Source: Saccharomycopsis fibuligera x Saccharomycopsis cf. fibuligera
Lineage: Eukaryota > Ascomycota > Saccharomycetes > Ascoideales > Saccharomycopsidaceae
NCBI GenBank assembly: GCA_001936135.1
Contig: CP012813.1
Span: 1,488,001-1,552,000, forward strand
DNA: 64,000 nt
Direction of reading: 5' to 3'
The notes under the pieces were generated by a model. That model was not told where the DNA came from and searched no databases. It saw only the letters and a list, made by a program, of their open reading frames with translations. This document shows, in pieces, positions 10,801 through 21,440 of the stretch (position 1 is the stretch's first letter; each line of letters starts with the position of its first letter). The position numbers and the translations under genes were made by a program.

Positions 10801-11105
10801 TCAAACAGTGAAAGATGATTTGCACATAAAGTACTAATAGGCAGCCTATGTGGCTGTTGTGAGCTCAAAACATGAAGACAGAAGCAAATTTTCAAACGTA
10901 ATTGTTTCTTGTAATACATAATAACTAGTAGGAGCTCTAATCAAACAAAAAGGGTATCATCATCATTGGAAACAAGACATAAGCTAAAATATATAATACA
11001 AGTATTGAAAAATCTTAATCTAAACAAAAAAGAAAAAAACAAACAAAAGCCTCAACATTTCTCCCACCGTTTTAACAGAAAGCGGCATAACATAATAACA
11101 TCACA
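10525..11105. promoter_or_regulatory. YTP1 promoter and TUL1 3' flank
   Basis: A region of about 580 bp with no gene. Reading leftward, TATAAAAAGG (complement of 10756-10765) is a plausible TATA box for YTP1. A T run of about 29 bases follows at 10771-10799. Nothing else is recognised. Confidence 0.55.
10756..10765 (-). promoter_or_regulatory. TATA box of YTP1
   Basis: The minus strand reads TATAAAAAGG, about 230 bp upstream of the YTP1 start codon. This is a consensus TATA element, suggesting a regulated rather than housekeeping promoter. Confidence 0.5.
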
Positions 11106-13709
11106 TCATACTGGTGGAAGCGAATTTCTACAAACTGGACACTGCAACTTGTACCGCATCCAGTTCTCCAAACACTCTGTATGGAAAATGTGTTTGCATG
11201 GGGTAACCATGTATTCTTCACCAGGCACAACTTTCTTTGCACTAAGCAAACTGTCTCTTTCATCAACATTATCATGATGCTGTGGCTGCTGCAGCAGTTC
11301 GACCACCACCGGCAACTCAACTTCTGTCATACAAATAGCACAATCCACCTTAAACACAGGCTTGTCACTGCTATTATTCTCATCGCCATCAGTCTGTCCT
11401 TCATGATTCGTTTTGGAGGCTCCTTCTTTGAAGGCAATACCAAACCCATTCTCAATATCATCAAGTGATAATACTGGATGATAATTGTAAATCTTGGGCA
11501 AGAATTGCTTCGGAATCAAAATTCTAGCACCGAATTTCTGCTGAATAAAAATTACTACCAATGCGGCAGTTTTCCATAATGTTAACCCCACCAAAAATTG
11601 TTTATCCAAATGGTGATGGAACGGATTATCTTGAGCACCATAGACGTAATATATAGGCAGTAATCTGATTATGGTAGAACCGAGCATGAATTCCCAGGTG
11701 AATGAGGTGCTAGAACCCCTGGTGATATTGCGGATGATTTGAGGGTACCAGTATGAGTTGATAACTACTATTATGAATTTTTCTGCATTGTTTCTGCTAA
11801 CGCGGTCCAATTCTAGAATATGGAGCACTACGAATGAGAAGAAAATCAACAGAAATAAAAAGATGGAGTACACGCGGGATGAAATTGCTCTCTCATCATC
11901 GATGGCCGGTTGTGGTTGTGGTTGTGGTTGGGTTTGAGTTGGTGGTGGTGGCGGTGGCGGCTGAGCAATGGATAGCGTGGGCTCACTCACATTGGTGCTA
12001 TCGGTGTTATTATTAACAGACGTAATATTGCTATTGTTGTGATTATTGGCATGCTCATTATCATCATCAGTAGCCCCACTATTATCACGGAAAGTGCCTC
12101 TTAAACTTGTCCAAAAGTCCATGCTCCGCTCATTAACTTGAGACTGATATATTCCAATCATATACCTAATCTCAAAGATTGCTGAAAGGGTAAAAGCCAT
12201 CAATGTAGCAATAGCAGTAGTCACATACAAATCAGAGATAATTGCTGTCGTCAACAACAAGAGAAACATGCTCGTTCCATCCACCAAATTCATCATGTAC
12301 AAAGTATAGTAACTTATTCTTGACAAAGTTGGCGGAGTATTGGTTCTATTCATTTGACGAATAAGCAAATAAATTTGGGCCAAAATGGCGAGCGTAATAG
12401 CGATAATAACTTTTCTAATCTTGGCAATTTGCACAGTTCGACTAGTGCCAACAACATTATCAACTTCTGCCACTATGCCACAATCAGGACTATAAAATAT
12501 TCCTTTTTGAATCACGAGGTCAGGTATGGTTGGAATTGGTCTACCAATTGGATGATCAAGCTCATCACGAATCATATCTAGTTGACTTTGAGTAAGATTG
12601 GTAGGCTCAAAATGAAGATATGTCAAGTACTCGCATTTATTAGCCAGTTTAGCATCTTCTTTCATCATTGCGAGAGTAAAGTTTGTATTCTCAGTGTTGG
12701 CGGCATAGTAATCTGACCTTTCCTTCATGTACTGCTTTGCAGTGTCAAAATTCTCAGCATTTAGTAACAAATGCGGTAAGGCATAAGTGCTTTGAAATTT
12801 GGCTGATCTAGAAACAGCAAATAAATTCCCCGATTGACTGAAATACAAACCATGAAGGCTAAGTGAATGTTGAATGGTTTCGTTGGGGTCGGACAACTTC
12901 AAACTCATACTGATGGGCAAAATGTCAGTATAAGAAACATTATTTTCATTTCTGCGAGCTTCAAGTTCCATTATCAAATTGCCTTCATTGAAGGATTTAA
13001 TGTCACCGCTTCTCACCGCCTCATTGAAGTCTAAAGCACCATAATTGCTGTCATAGTAAGCGTTTGCTGACATGTCTTCACCAAAACCATTACCGTCACT
13101 TGATTTTGAGAAAGAATCGGTAGCAGCATTGTTAGCATCACCATTTGCCGCATACCTGCCTTCATCATTATTGCCAGAGGTTTCATCTGGGGGATCAAAA
13201 GGGGAGTTGTACATGTATGGAAGTACATATTCTGGTATTGGCATGTCTATTTCGGTGAAGTTGATACTCTGTGGTCTTTTGAAAACGCCTCTGAAAGTTG
13301 CTGTCAAGTTTTGCATGTATAATGTCTTTAAAGTGTCGTCATTATCATGATCATTCTCTTTATTGTTGTTATTCCCGTACCATATACCATTAGCGGAGTC
13401 GCGGACATAATCAGGAAGAATAGAAAGCTCCTCAGTCTCCTCAAAATGGTCATAATCTCTATCGGGAAACGGATACAACGAGACGTTTCTTTGCTCTGTT
13501 GCATCACCATAACTAAGCCTGAACCCGGTGATGTTTCCGTAGCCCAGGGAGTAAGTGGAGTTGAATAGAATGGCTCGTGAGCGGTTTCTTTCCTGGTTGT
13601 AGATGTCCAACAGCTTCCTGTCGGTGTCGCTGGTGTCTAGGATGGGACGAGGCGAGAAGATGAGGAAGCATACGATCAAGAAAACAAAGAACTCTCCTCG
13701 CAGGGCCAT
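11106..13709 (-). CDS. TUL1: Golgi/endosome transmembrane RING E3 ligase (DSC complex subunit)
   Basis: This 867-aa membrane-embedded ubiquitin ligase belongs to the Tul1/Dsc1 family and is the catalytic RING subunit of the DSC complex, which ubiquitinates membrane proteins in Golgi and endosomes. It has an N-terminal signal anchor (MALRGEFFVFLIVCFLIF), then a large lumenal domain to about residue 420. That domain includes the family block MPIPEYVLPYMYNSPFDPP and the later CEYLTYLHFEP and CGIVAEV segments. A set of about seven membrane helices runs from about 425 to 740, interrupted by a cytosolic loop with Asn runs and a Pro-run/QPQPQ stretch (about 540-605). The C-terminal RING-H2 (about 785-862) shows CAIC, CKHIFHTECLENW and CPVC. 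S. cerevisiae Tul1 is 758 aa; the extra length is mostly low-complexity lumenal and loop sequence, plus an insertion inside the RING between the first and second cysteine pairs. Confidence 0.9.
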   Translation of the reverse strand: MALRGEFFVFLIVCFLIFSPRPILDTSDTDRKLLDIYNQERNRSRAILFNSTYSLGYGNITGFRLSYGDATEQRNVSLYPFPDRDYDHFEETEELSILPDYVRDSANGIWYGNNNNKENDHDNDDTLKTLYMQNLTATFRGVFKRPQSINFTEIDMPIPEYVLPYMYNSPFDPPDETSGNNDEGRYAANGDANNAATDSFSKSSDGNGFGEDMSANAYYDSNYGALDFNEAVRSGDIKSFNEGNLIMELEARRNENNVSYTDILPISMSLKLSDPNETIQHSLSLHGLYFSQSGNLFAVSRSAKFQSTYALPHLLLNAENFDTAKQYMKERSDYYAANTENTNFTLAMMKEDAKLANKCEYLTYLHFEPTNLTQSQLDMIRDELDHPIGRPIPTIPDLVIQKGIFYSPDCGIVAEVDNVVGTSRTVQIAKIRKVIIAITLAILAQIYLLIRQMNRTNTPPTLSRISYYTLYMMNLVDGTSMFLLLLTTAIISDLYVTTAIATLMAFTLSAIFEIRYMIGIYQSQVNERSMDFWTSLRGTFRDNSGATDDDNEHANNHNNSNITSVNNNTDSTNVSEPTLSIAQPPPPPPPTQTQPQPQPQPAIDDERAISSRVYSIFLFLLIFFSFVVLHILELDRVSRNNAEKFIIVVINSYWYPQIIRNITRGSSTSFTWEFMLGSTIIRLLPIYYVYGAQDNPFHHHLDKQFLVGLTLWKTAALVVIFIQQKFGARILIPKQFLPKIYNYHPVLSLDDIENGFGIAFKEGASKTNHEGQTDGDENNSSDKPVFKVDCAICMTEVELPVVVELLQQPQHHDNVDERDSLLSAKKVVPGEEYMVTPCKHIFHTECLENWMRYKLQCPVCRNSLPPV

Positions 13710-14019
13710 TGCGGGTCAATTATTGCGGAGAATGTTGGAGAGTGTTGCCTGTTTTATTGGACTTGTCTCTTCAGTCTTTGCCTCTGTCTCTGTCTTTATA
13801 TCTCGTGTGTATGTCAAAGAGTGTGTCAGTATCTAATCGCCATCGGCCACCGGGGTTACCTGGCCCGCACCCCCTTGCACCCTCGCTTCTACGGCAGTGT
13901 AAACGGTTGAAGTGTATAAAGTGTATAAAAAGCAGATGAAGTAGATACATTGCAAACGTCTATGTACAAATGGAGCAGATAGCAGCAGATAAAACAAATC
14001 GCAGCAGCGGGCGTAATGT
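13710..14019. other. Intergenic region between MRPL13-like gene and TUL1
   Basis: 310 bp containing the TUL1 promoter and the 3' end of the ribosomal protein gene. A direct repeat gtgtataaa/gtgtataaaa lies near 13912-13930. No gene is seen. Confidence 0.5.
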
Positions 14020-14778
14020 CTATGTAGTGAAGGCCTTGTTAATCTGGGACTCTCTATGTTCCTTAGCCTCCTGCAACAACTGGCGGTACTTCTTCTTGAT
14101 GTCCTTTTGCTTCACCGGCTTCTCAATCACCACATTCGGCAAGTCTGCAAACGAGTTTTCGTCTAAGAGCAAAGCATCGGGCAAGTTTTCATTGTAGCTC
14201 AAGTTCTCCTTGTTCAAAACATTGTTCAAATAATGCTTTCTCACAAAGTTTACACTGGTGGCTTGGGTCAATATCAAGTCAGACACCAAGTGGCCACTCT
14301 TCAGCTGCACTTTCTTTAAAAACTCAAATCTTTTGGTCAAGTCTGTGAGCTGGTTGTTGAGAATGCTATCCACGGTTGTTTCGGCAGCACCATCAGCGGT
14401 TTCGTTCCAACTGGCCACCAACACTTCGTCTAATTGTTGTTGAGTGGTGATCTTGTGGTGGTTATTTATCCATCTGTTGACTTTGAAGTCCCCGAGTCTT
14501 TGTTGGACCTGTTCCTTAGTCCACTGTTGAGGCAAACCAATGACTTCCAAGGATTGGTCACCACTGCTGCTGACAAGCTTGTTCCCCTGAGTCTTGAAAA
14601 GCTGTTCTGCTTTTCTGTCTTTGGCTTCGACATCGGTAAGCTGCTGTTTGAGCTGGGCCTTCTCCTTGCGCTTGGATGGGTTCATGAAGTTGAACCAGTT
14701 GCCGAAAGTGATGGCTGGCTGGACTGTGGAAGAGAAGTTTCTTCTAGCAGCGGATCTTATTATGACACGAGCGCTCAT
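14020..14778 (-). CDS. MRPL13: Mitochondrial large-subunit ribosomal protein, Mrpl13 (mL50) type
   Basis: This 252-aa protein starts with a classical presequence (MSARVIIRSAARRNFSSTV: Arg-rich, no acids, cleavage likely near FSS). The mature part opens with FGNWFNFMNPSKRKEKAQLKQQ and continues with EVIGLPQQWTKEQVQQRLGDFKVNRW. The second half (LTKRFEFLKKVQLKSGHLVSDLILTQATSV) is helical, followed by PNVVIEKPVKQKDIKKKYRQLLQEA. These features and the length (yeast Mrpl13 is 264 aa) fit the fungal mL50 protein of the mitochondrial 54S subunit. The identification rests on remembered family shape rather than a catalytic motif, so it is moderately sure. It is divergent from SYT1 across 379 bp. Confidence 0.6.
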   Translation of the reverse strand: MSARVIIRSAARRNFSSTVQPAITFGNWFNFMNPSKRKEKAQLKQQLTDVEAKDRKAEQLFKTQGNKLVSSSGDQSLEVIGLPQQWTKEQVQQRLGDFKVNRWINNHHKITTQQQLDEVLVASWNETADGAAETTVDSILNNQLTDLTKRFEFLKKVQLKSGHLVSDLILTQATSVNFVRKHYLNNVLNKENLSYNENLPDALLLDENSFADLPNVVIEKPVKQKDIKKKYRQLLQEAKEHRESQINKAFTT

Positions 14779-15157
14779 ATTGGTGTGGTGGTGATGGTAG
14801 TGGTGTTTAAATCTGTTGCCTGACTATTATTCTGCCGTTTAGTCTCTTCATTTGTTGTGTCTTATTCTGTTGATTCTCACCGTTTGAGATTGAAAAAAAA
14901 ATAAAAATTTTTTGTATGGAAAGCAGCGCGCGTGCTCCCAACCGGGAGAGCATCATCACCATCAGCGCTGTTCTTTTTGTCTTGTTCTCTCTTGATTCAA
15001 TATCATATCATCCTACACTGATCATATATCCGCAACAGCACTGCACTCCTGCCTATCTTAATGTAGCCAGACCTTTCTAGCTCGCTGGTTCTGGTTTCTG
15101 TCTTCCTCCCGCCTGTCTCTGCTAGTCTCTAGCCCTCCCACGCCCGCCTCCAGAGCA
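14779..15157. promoter_or_regulatory. Divergent promoter region MRPL13-like/SYT1
   Basis: 379 bp between two divergent starts. It contains a short perfect hairpin (CTCCC-aacc-GGGAG, near 14935-14948) beside a GCGCGCG run, and a pyrimidine-rich leader before the SYT1 ATG. No TATA box is obvious for either gene. Confidence 0.5.
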
Positions 15158-18100
15158 ATGAGTGCCGATGGTGATACTCCCTCAGCGCCCGTACTGGGGT
15201 CTCCAGTCATTGGGAATTCTCACTCTCAGCACATCGACTCCTCCACCAATGATATCCCTTCCTCCTCGCTGAAAACAAACCGTTTTCTCATGAGATTAAA
15301 AAACCGAACACACAGCTCCACTAACCTTTCCTCGGAGCATCTTAACAACGCCCCAATCGATGCCTCAGCAGACTCAACTCTCCCCAGCACTACCGCTGCT
15401 TCCGACAGCGCCCACATTGATAACAAAAAATTGCTTGTGCCAGGCAACATCGCAAGGAAGCTCACTCGCAAGATACGACCAAAGAACAAACTGGAGTCTC
15501 ACTTTAATCAACTCAATGCTCAATTGGATAATTGTCTACAGAAGGACACGCCTCAACAACCACATTCTTCGCCAATGTCGTTTCTTGACACTAGTCCGGC
15601 CATCACTGTCGATGAATATGTCTCTTTCAAAGATACTAGCGCCAATAGTAATAATAATACCAATCATAATAATAATAACATCAACAGCAATAATAATAGT
15701 TACAACAGTCATTCAATAAATCATCCTAGCAGCAATAATCAGGATCAGGAATCTGCTGCAACTTCTTTCTTCTCCTTCCATAGAAAATCCTCTGATTTCG
15801 GCAAGTCTTCGTCTCCTTCACACTCTCATCACTCTTCACTAAGCTCGGTGCTAGACAACTTGCATTTCGGTCGTCGTTCCCCAGTGTCGCCAAATAACCA
15901 AACAAACTCAGTAAAATCCGCTGGCATGGACTCAATGATGCCATCAATGACCGATGAAGTTAGCAATGCTGCTGCAAAGGGTAAATATCTTAAGACTCAT
16001 AGCAAATCATTCAGTGCTTCCAGATTATCTTTCCGTTCTTTAACCAACGCTTCAAATTCTAGCTTGTTTGTCCCCGAGGATCTCAAAAATGAAAATGAAA
16101 GTATTAACAAAAGAAATATTCATCTAACACTTAGTGGCGATCTTTCTGATGCTCGCCATCAGCCGTCGCCGTTAGATATTAACGATACCCTTGCGTTGGA
16201 AGAACAGGAAGGGATGGCAAACGCAACATTGACTCCATTTCATAATATTCAAGATTTTCTGGATAGTCGGTTTGATTTATCAGATATTCTTAGTAGAACA
16301 AGCACGGTCAAATATCATAGTAAAGGAACAGCAATATCCGACATTAACGACCGTTCAGCTGAAAACTTGAGTACTTATTCTAGAGAAAATGTGCAATTTT
16401 TACAAACCAAAAACGAAAATGAAAACGGCTCATCTCCAACTATTAAACAACCACAACAAGAACAACAACAAACAAAAGTAACAGGGCTAGGTATTGCTGG
16501 ACAACCTACTTCCTACAAACAGTCGGCGATAATCAGAGCTAGTCGTCCAAAAGACATTATAGTCATTAATAATGATGCTTCTCAATCCACTACAGCGCCT
16601 GAGAAGACTCCTATAAAGCAACAGATGGACCAATCTGATGACGGATCAAAAAAGAAATTTAACTCACAATCACCTGCATCATTGTTGTCTCCATTATCAA
16701 AACTTCGACACAAAACCTTTTCAATTTTTTTTGATAATCATAATGAAGGAAGCCCGATGTCAACGTCAACCTCATCCGATAGAGACATTGCTGTTTCCCC
16801 AGTGTCAAAATTCAGTTCTTCCGAATCTCTCAATGCGCATCTCAATATCCAAAATGAAAAGTTCAGTCCTCAAAGTAAACCACCAGCAGTTTTTAATAAA
16901 CCTGTTGTTGTTAATAGAGTTCGGTCTAACTCATTAAACAATCAGCAAACTTCATCTATGAATAGAAACTCAAACACCGTATACAAAAACTTATTAAATG
17001 GTGGTACCCAAAGTTCCAGAGCAAGCTCCAGAAAAGGTTCAAGAAGCAGTAGCAGACCACCATTGTCAAGAAAAGGGTCTAGTACTGGGATTCTATCTAG
17101 CAAGTTTTCGAAATCTCAACTTTCTCTATCTTTATCTAAGCCTTCTTCGCCGTTATTGTCAATGAGTGCGCGAACAGGTGGCTCAAGTCAGAACCTCGAT
17201 GGTTGTGTTAGTGTTAGTGGTGCCGGTACTGGTACTGGTACAGATCTTAGCACAAAGTTAGTTAGACGAAGAAGTCAAACTTTGAGTGCTATTAAAAATT
17301 TGAGTAGTAGCTACAATAGCTCAAGAGCCGCATCTTTGGAAAAAGTTAATGAGATAGAAACTCAGCAACCAAAACTTGGCAACCCAGTTAATGGTAGCAG
17401 TTCTAGTGAATTACCCAGCGGCAGTAACGCTTCAATCACTGAAAACTCGGGCAGCGAAAGTATGACTACTAATGCCACTGCTGGTGCTGGTGCTTTTCCT
17501 TCTTCAAGACATGAAATAACAAGCAGCTCAAATCTCAATGATTCGGTATTCTCCTTAGAAACCAAGTCCCGATCTAGAGCTAATTCATTGAAGAGCCCAT
17601 TTGTCAATTTTAGCCAGCGATTTCTCAATGACAACACTTCTTCTTCTAATCAAGCAACAACGTCTGCAATAGCGGCAGCCACAACAATGAGTAATTTTGC
17701 CAATGAGGCCAAGCAAGTCATTGGGTTGAAACAATATTCTAGCTCCAGCACAATCTTTGGCTGCGATATTGATCCACCACCCGAGCCCATTATTGAAGAA
17801 GATACTTATGTAAGCTATCTTTGCAAGTTAATTAATTATGGCTTTGCGTATGAAGTGACAGATATATTGGCTTCAAGAATCGCTACTCATAAGTATTCAT
17901 CAGCAAATAAGGGTAAGTTTTTCACTAAGGACTTTTACGAAACGATTTTGCAACAAAAGTATACGGTGGAAAGCAAAAATGACTTCTATACAAATTGTTT
18001 GTATTTGTATGCGTATTTGTATTTTTTGAATTTGTATTATGGCCAAACTCCTATTTTTAGTCAGTCAATTCTAGAACAAGAAGATCCAATTTTATTACTT

Positions 18101-20818
18101 TTGCAAAAGCAAGATCAAAAACAAAAACAAAAAACACAATTTGGTCAAACTGATAAAGTAACGATGGAAGAACGGAACTTGAAGTTTAATCTATCTTCGA
18201 AGCGCTTTTTGGAGTTTAATGTTGATCGAGTCTTCACCATTCCTATAGATATAATGTTTCGGCATTTTTTGTTCTATAATAAATTGCCCCAGGAGACTGA
18301 AAAGATTGATTTGATATTGGAAGTTATTGGATTTGGTTACTATTACTTTATTAATATGCTGCATTTGAAAGCTGTTTCAAGCAAGCTTGTTGCAGATGAT
18401 GAAGGTGAGCAAAGAAGTTGTGATGATGATGATGATTATGACAATGATTTTGATGATAATTTTAATGATACTGTTATTGTTCAAAAGCCCGAAGAAGAGC
18501 ATTTGGATGCTAATGTTGTCGATGTCAATATTGATGGTGCTAGTAGTAAATATGGCAAGCTTAATGAATTGGAAAACAATAATAGTAATGATAATGATGA
18601 TGACCAAGTTGATATTACCACTTATGATACTTCGAAATCCACAATTTTTAGTTCAGTCAACGAGGTCTATACATTAGTCTTTGTCTTGTTAGTGTTGCAA
18701 ACTGACCATTTTAATAAAAATAACAAATCCAAAATGCTGGAACAAGATTTCGTCAACATTATAAATAATTTCAAAAAAGAAGATTTTAAAAAACTCAAAA
18801 ATGCCAAATCGGGAGCTAAACTTTCCGAAACTGAAGATTCTTGCTTAATGTTTAATCTCCTCACTAATGAAATTATTGAATATTTGTACGAAAATATTAC
18901 TTTAACCCCCCTTAAATGTGTTCAGGAAGTGATTTTCCCATCTCAAACAAGAAATAGTTCCATTATATCTAGTGCATCATTTGTTTCACCAACTTCACCA
19001 ACAATGAATACAGGGGTGTCATCAGCATTATCCAAAAAGAAGAGCTCAAGTTTTTTTCTTTCATCACTAAATGGTTCCGATGATCCATATGCGCTCATTA
19101 GTCATGAGGATGTTAAACAGCTCAATATAAGTCTTGATATTTATGAACGGATGAAAGATCCATTTCTGTCTAATTACGCGGAATTTGTTGAATCTTTTGA
19201 ACGAAATAAAAATATTCATTTGCAAAATGTTTTTGACTGTTTAAATGATAAAGCACCAGAGTCTATTTTGAAGCTTGATCATTCTAAGGATATCTCAGAT
19301 ATTTTGTTTTCTTCCAAGCAAGCTACCATTAAACCAAACTTGAATCACAAGGGTCCATTGAAAAAAACAAAAAATGTAACTGTTACGCCACCAGCGTCAG
19401 CCGCATCAGCGTCAGCAACAGCACCCGCGTCGGTCACACCTATAACTGCAGAAACTAACAATGAAGTTCCGATGTTTGTGAGGATATATAAGATTGGCAC
19501 GCTTTTTAAACAGGAATCCAAAATTAGTATATTGCCCAAGAAATCCAAAAAGAAAGCTAAAAGAAGATCAAGAAATTTTAAAAATACGAACCTTAATGAC
19601 AGTGATGATTTTGTTTGGAAGAAACATTATGCTATCTTGACCACCTTCGGCCTCTATATTTTCAAGAGTATTAATTGGGATCTTTTACGTAAATTTGAAG
19701 ATGAAATAGCTGCTGATGAAAGTGACATTAAGAGGATAAAAGTTTATTCATCTTCGTTTTTCTTACAGTCTAGTAATAGTGAACTAGAATTAGCCATTCC
19801 CATTAACAAATTGTTTGCCTACAAGTACAAGTATAAAGATTTCAATAGTTTTTATGTCTGCTATAGCAATTCTGAAAATGATACCAAATTCTTGAAAATT
19901 GATGAAGTGGATCTAACCAATGATTGGATGAGCAACCCAAAAAGCAATAAGATTTACAACAAGGGGCTATTCTATTGCGATACTGCCAAAGAAGTGGATG
20001 ACTGGGTTTGTAAAATCAATTATTTAGCGGCAAATTATCAATGTTTGCCGACGTTACATAATGAAGCATACACCAATTTGACAATCCCAGGGTACGATAA
20101 TGCTCATGAATTAACTATTGGTCGTCATGCCACATTGAATACAAGACACAAAGAATTGGCCAAAGAGTTGAAGATTATTAATAAGCTTGAGTTGAACTAT
20201 GAACGAGTTCTTGAATTTTTGAAAAGATTGGCACCTTGCCAGAATAAGAATAAGTTGAGGTTGAGGAAGTTTATTAATAAGATTTACACCAATTATTTGA
20301 GATCACTTTGGTTCGAAGAATTTAAGATCAAGTCGCTTTTATACATGGTGGAGCAAACTATACTTTATGGAGACAAGACTAGTAACAGTAACGATACTAA
20401 CACTACTAGCTTTGTGGTACAACAACGCAAATTGTCAACTATCTCAATGCACGTGGAAGAAAATCAACGGTTTAACGCCTTTAGCAGAACTCTTGATCTG
20501 TATGCTTCTCATTTCCATAGTTTGCTTATAGAAGCCAGTGAAAGTTATATGCGCTCCATAGAAAAGGAAAAAGAAAAAGAAGAACAGAAGCAACAGCAAC
20601 AACAAAGCAAAAACAATGGAGAAAATAGTGGTGTTGGTGGTGGCGATAATGGTGATAATGACTCAATAAATAGAAAAAATACGATGAGAGATAAACGATC
20701 AGACAGTTATTCTCATTTAGCATCACAATCATCACCATCACCGCTGCCCATACCTTTTGACCCTGAGTTGTCCATTAGTCCAATATTTAGAGCTACTCAA
20801 TTTAGACTGTTGTTATGA
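15158..20818 (+). CDS. SYT1: Arf guanine-nucleotide exchange factor with Sec7 and PH domains
   Basis: This 1886-aa protein is a Syt1-type Arf-GEF that activates Arf-family GTPases at the Golgi and endosomes. The first ~870 residues are Ser/Thr/Asn-rich and likely phosphorylated. The Sec7 domain spans about 885-1210. It contains FRHFLFYNKLPQETEKIDLI, where E1046 in LPQE matches the catalytic glutamic finger of LPGEAQKID. It also contains VYTLVFVLLVLQTDHFNKN with the KM-x-EQDF block. These two blocks are separated by an unusual acidic insertion of about 85 residues (about 1075-1160, Asp/Asn-rich). Codon 1194 (18737-18739) is CTG in KM-x-EQDF, where the family has Thr/Ser, supporting Ser decoding. 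The PH domain runs from about 1480 (VWKKHYAILTTFGLYIF) to about 1625 (VDDWVCKINYLAANY). S. cerevisiae Syt1 is ~1226 aa; the excess is low complexity. Confidence 0.82.
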   Translation: MSADGDTPSAPVLGSPVIGNSHSQHIDSSTNDIPSSSLKTNRFLMRLKNRTHSSTNLSSEHLNNAPIDASADSTLPSTTAASDSAHIDNKKLLVPGNIARKLTRKIRPKNKLESHFNQLNAQLDNCLQKDTPQQPHSSPMSFLDTSPAITVDEYVSFKDTSANSNNNTNHNNNNINSNNNSYNSHSINHPSSNNQDQESAATSFFSFHRKSSDFGKSSSPSHSHHSSLSSVLDNLHFGRRSPVSPNNQTNSVKSAGMDSMMPSMTDEVSNAAAKGKYLKTHSKSFSASRLSFRSLTNASNSSLFVPEDLKNENESINKRNIHLTLSGDLSDARHQPSPLDINDTLALEEQEGMANATLTPFHNIQDFLDSRFDLSDILSRTSTVKYHSKGTAISDINDRSAENLSTYSRENVQFLQTKNENENGSSPTIKQPQQEQQQTKVTGLGIAGQPTSYKQSAIIRASRPKDIIVINNDASQSTTAPEKTPIKQQMDQSDDGSKKKFNSQSPASLLSPLSKLRHKTFSIFFDNHNEGSPMSTSTSSDRDIAVSPVSKFSSSESLNAHLNIQNEKFSPQSKPPAVFNKPVVVNRVRSNSLNNQQTSSMNRNSNTVYKNLLNGGTQSSRASSRKGSRSSSRPPLSRKGSSTGILSSKFSKSQLSLSLSKPSSPLLSMSARTGGSSQNLDGCVSVSGAGTGTGTDLSTKLVRRRSQTLSAIKNLSSSYNSSRAASLEKVNEIETQQPKLGNPVNGSSSSELPSGSNASITENSGSESMTTNATAGAGAFPSSRHEITSSSNLNDSVFSLETKSRSRANSLKSPFVNFSQRFLNDNTSSSNQATTSAIAAATTMSNFANEAKQVIGLKQYSSSSTIFGCDIDPPPEPIIEEDTYVSYLCKLINYGFAYEVTDILASRIATHKYSSANKGKFFTKDFYETILQQKYTVESKNDFYTNCLYLYAYLYFLNLYYGQTPIFSQSILEQEDPILLLLQKQDQKQKQKTQFGQTDKVTMEERNLKFNLSSKRFLEFNVDRVFTIPIDIMFRHFLFYNKLPQETEKIDLILEVIGFGYYYFINMLHLKAVSSKLVADDEGEQRSCDDDDDYDNDFDDNFNDTVIVQKPEEEHLDANVVDVNIDGASSKYGKLNELENNNSNDNDDDQVDITTYDTSKSTIFSSVNEVYTLVFVLLVLQTDHFNKNNKSKMLEQDFVNIINNFKKEDFKKLKNAKSGAKLSETEDSCLMFNLLTNEIIEYLYENITLTPLKCVQEVIFPSQTRNSSIISSASFVSPTSPTMNTGVSSALSKKKSSSFFLSSLNGSDDPYALISHEDVKQLNISLDIYERMKDPFLSNYAEFVESFERNKNIHLQNVFDCLNDKAPESILKLDHSKDISDILFSSKQATIKPNLNHKGPLKKTKNVTVTPPASAASASATAPASVTPITAETNNEVPMFVRIYKIGTLFKQESKISILPKKSKKKAKRRSRNFKNTNLNDSDDFVWKKHYAILTTFGLYIFKSINWDLLRKFEDEIAADESDIKRIKVYSSSFFLQSSNSELELAIPINKLFAYKYKYKDFNSFYVCYSNSENDTKFLKIDEVDLTNDWMSNPKSNKIYNKGLFYCDTAKEVDDWVCKINYLAANYQCLPTLHNEAYTNLTIPGYDNAHELTIGRHATLNTRHKELAKELKIINKLELNYERVLEFLKRLAPCQNKNKLRLRKFINKIYTNYLRSLWFEEFKIKSLLYMVEQTILYGDKTSNSNDTNTTSFVVQQRKLSTISMHVEENQRFNAFSRTLDLYASHFHSLLIEASESYMRSIEKEKEKEEQKQQQQQSKNNGENSGVGGGDNGDNDSINRKNTMRDKRSDSYSHLASQSSPSPLPIPFDPELSISPIFRATQFRLLL

Positions 20819-21440
20819 ATTCTACAGTTGTGTATTTTTGATCCAATTGTTGTATGGTTGTTCTTATACATACACATACATATTGTGTTTTCATATTATT
20901 ATGTCATTTATTTTCATTTGATTTTTTTTATATTGTTTTTTTTTTATTATTGTCTTTCTTAGGTATGCCCTGTTGTTTTGTTTTATTTTATTATATTTCA
21001 TGTTGTTTTTAATCTCTACCTTGTCTTTTCAATCCTTTATGCTTTAGTACTACTGTATGCACGCAGTGCTATTCTTACTTTTTTTTTTTTTTTACTCATT
21101 CCGTTATGGATTTCCTTATTTTAGAGCCATCAGCAAAAGTTGTTCAAGCATTTCAAGTCTTCATTGTACACTACTAAATTTTAGGCTTCCATTTTATGTT
21201 TTTTGTCTGATATAAAATGCGTTCTTCGTTTATTTGTTTGTTTGTTTGTTTTTTATTTCTAACTTGGTTACGTTTTATTATATTTTTTTTTTTCCTGTCT
21301 GTTCAATTTCCTCTATTTTCTTACACTTGTTTATATTTATACGCTTAAATTTCAAAAAGTTATATTACTGTTATTACTTTATTCATTTAACAAACAGCTG
21401 CGACCCAAAATATCAGTAACAGTACTAATTAATATTATTC
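20819..21440. other. Convergent intergenic region, T-rich
   Basis: About 620 bp of T-rich sequence between converging genes, with repeated tttg (about 21230-21250). It probably holds the 3' ends of both transcripts. No gene is supported; the 61-codon open frame at 21234 is low-complexity Phe/Tyr/Leu. Confidence 0.6.
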
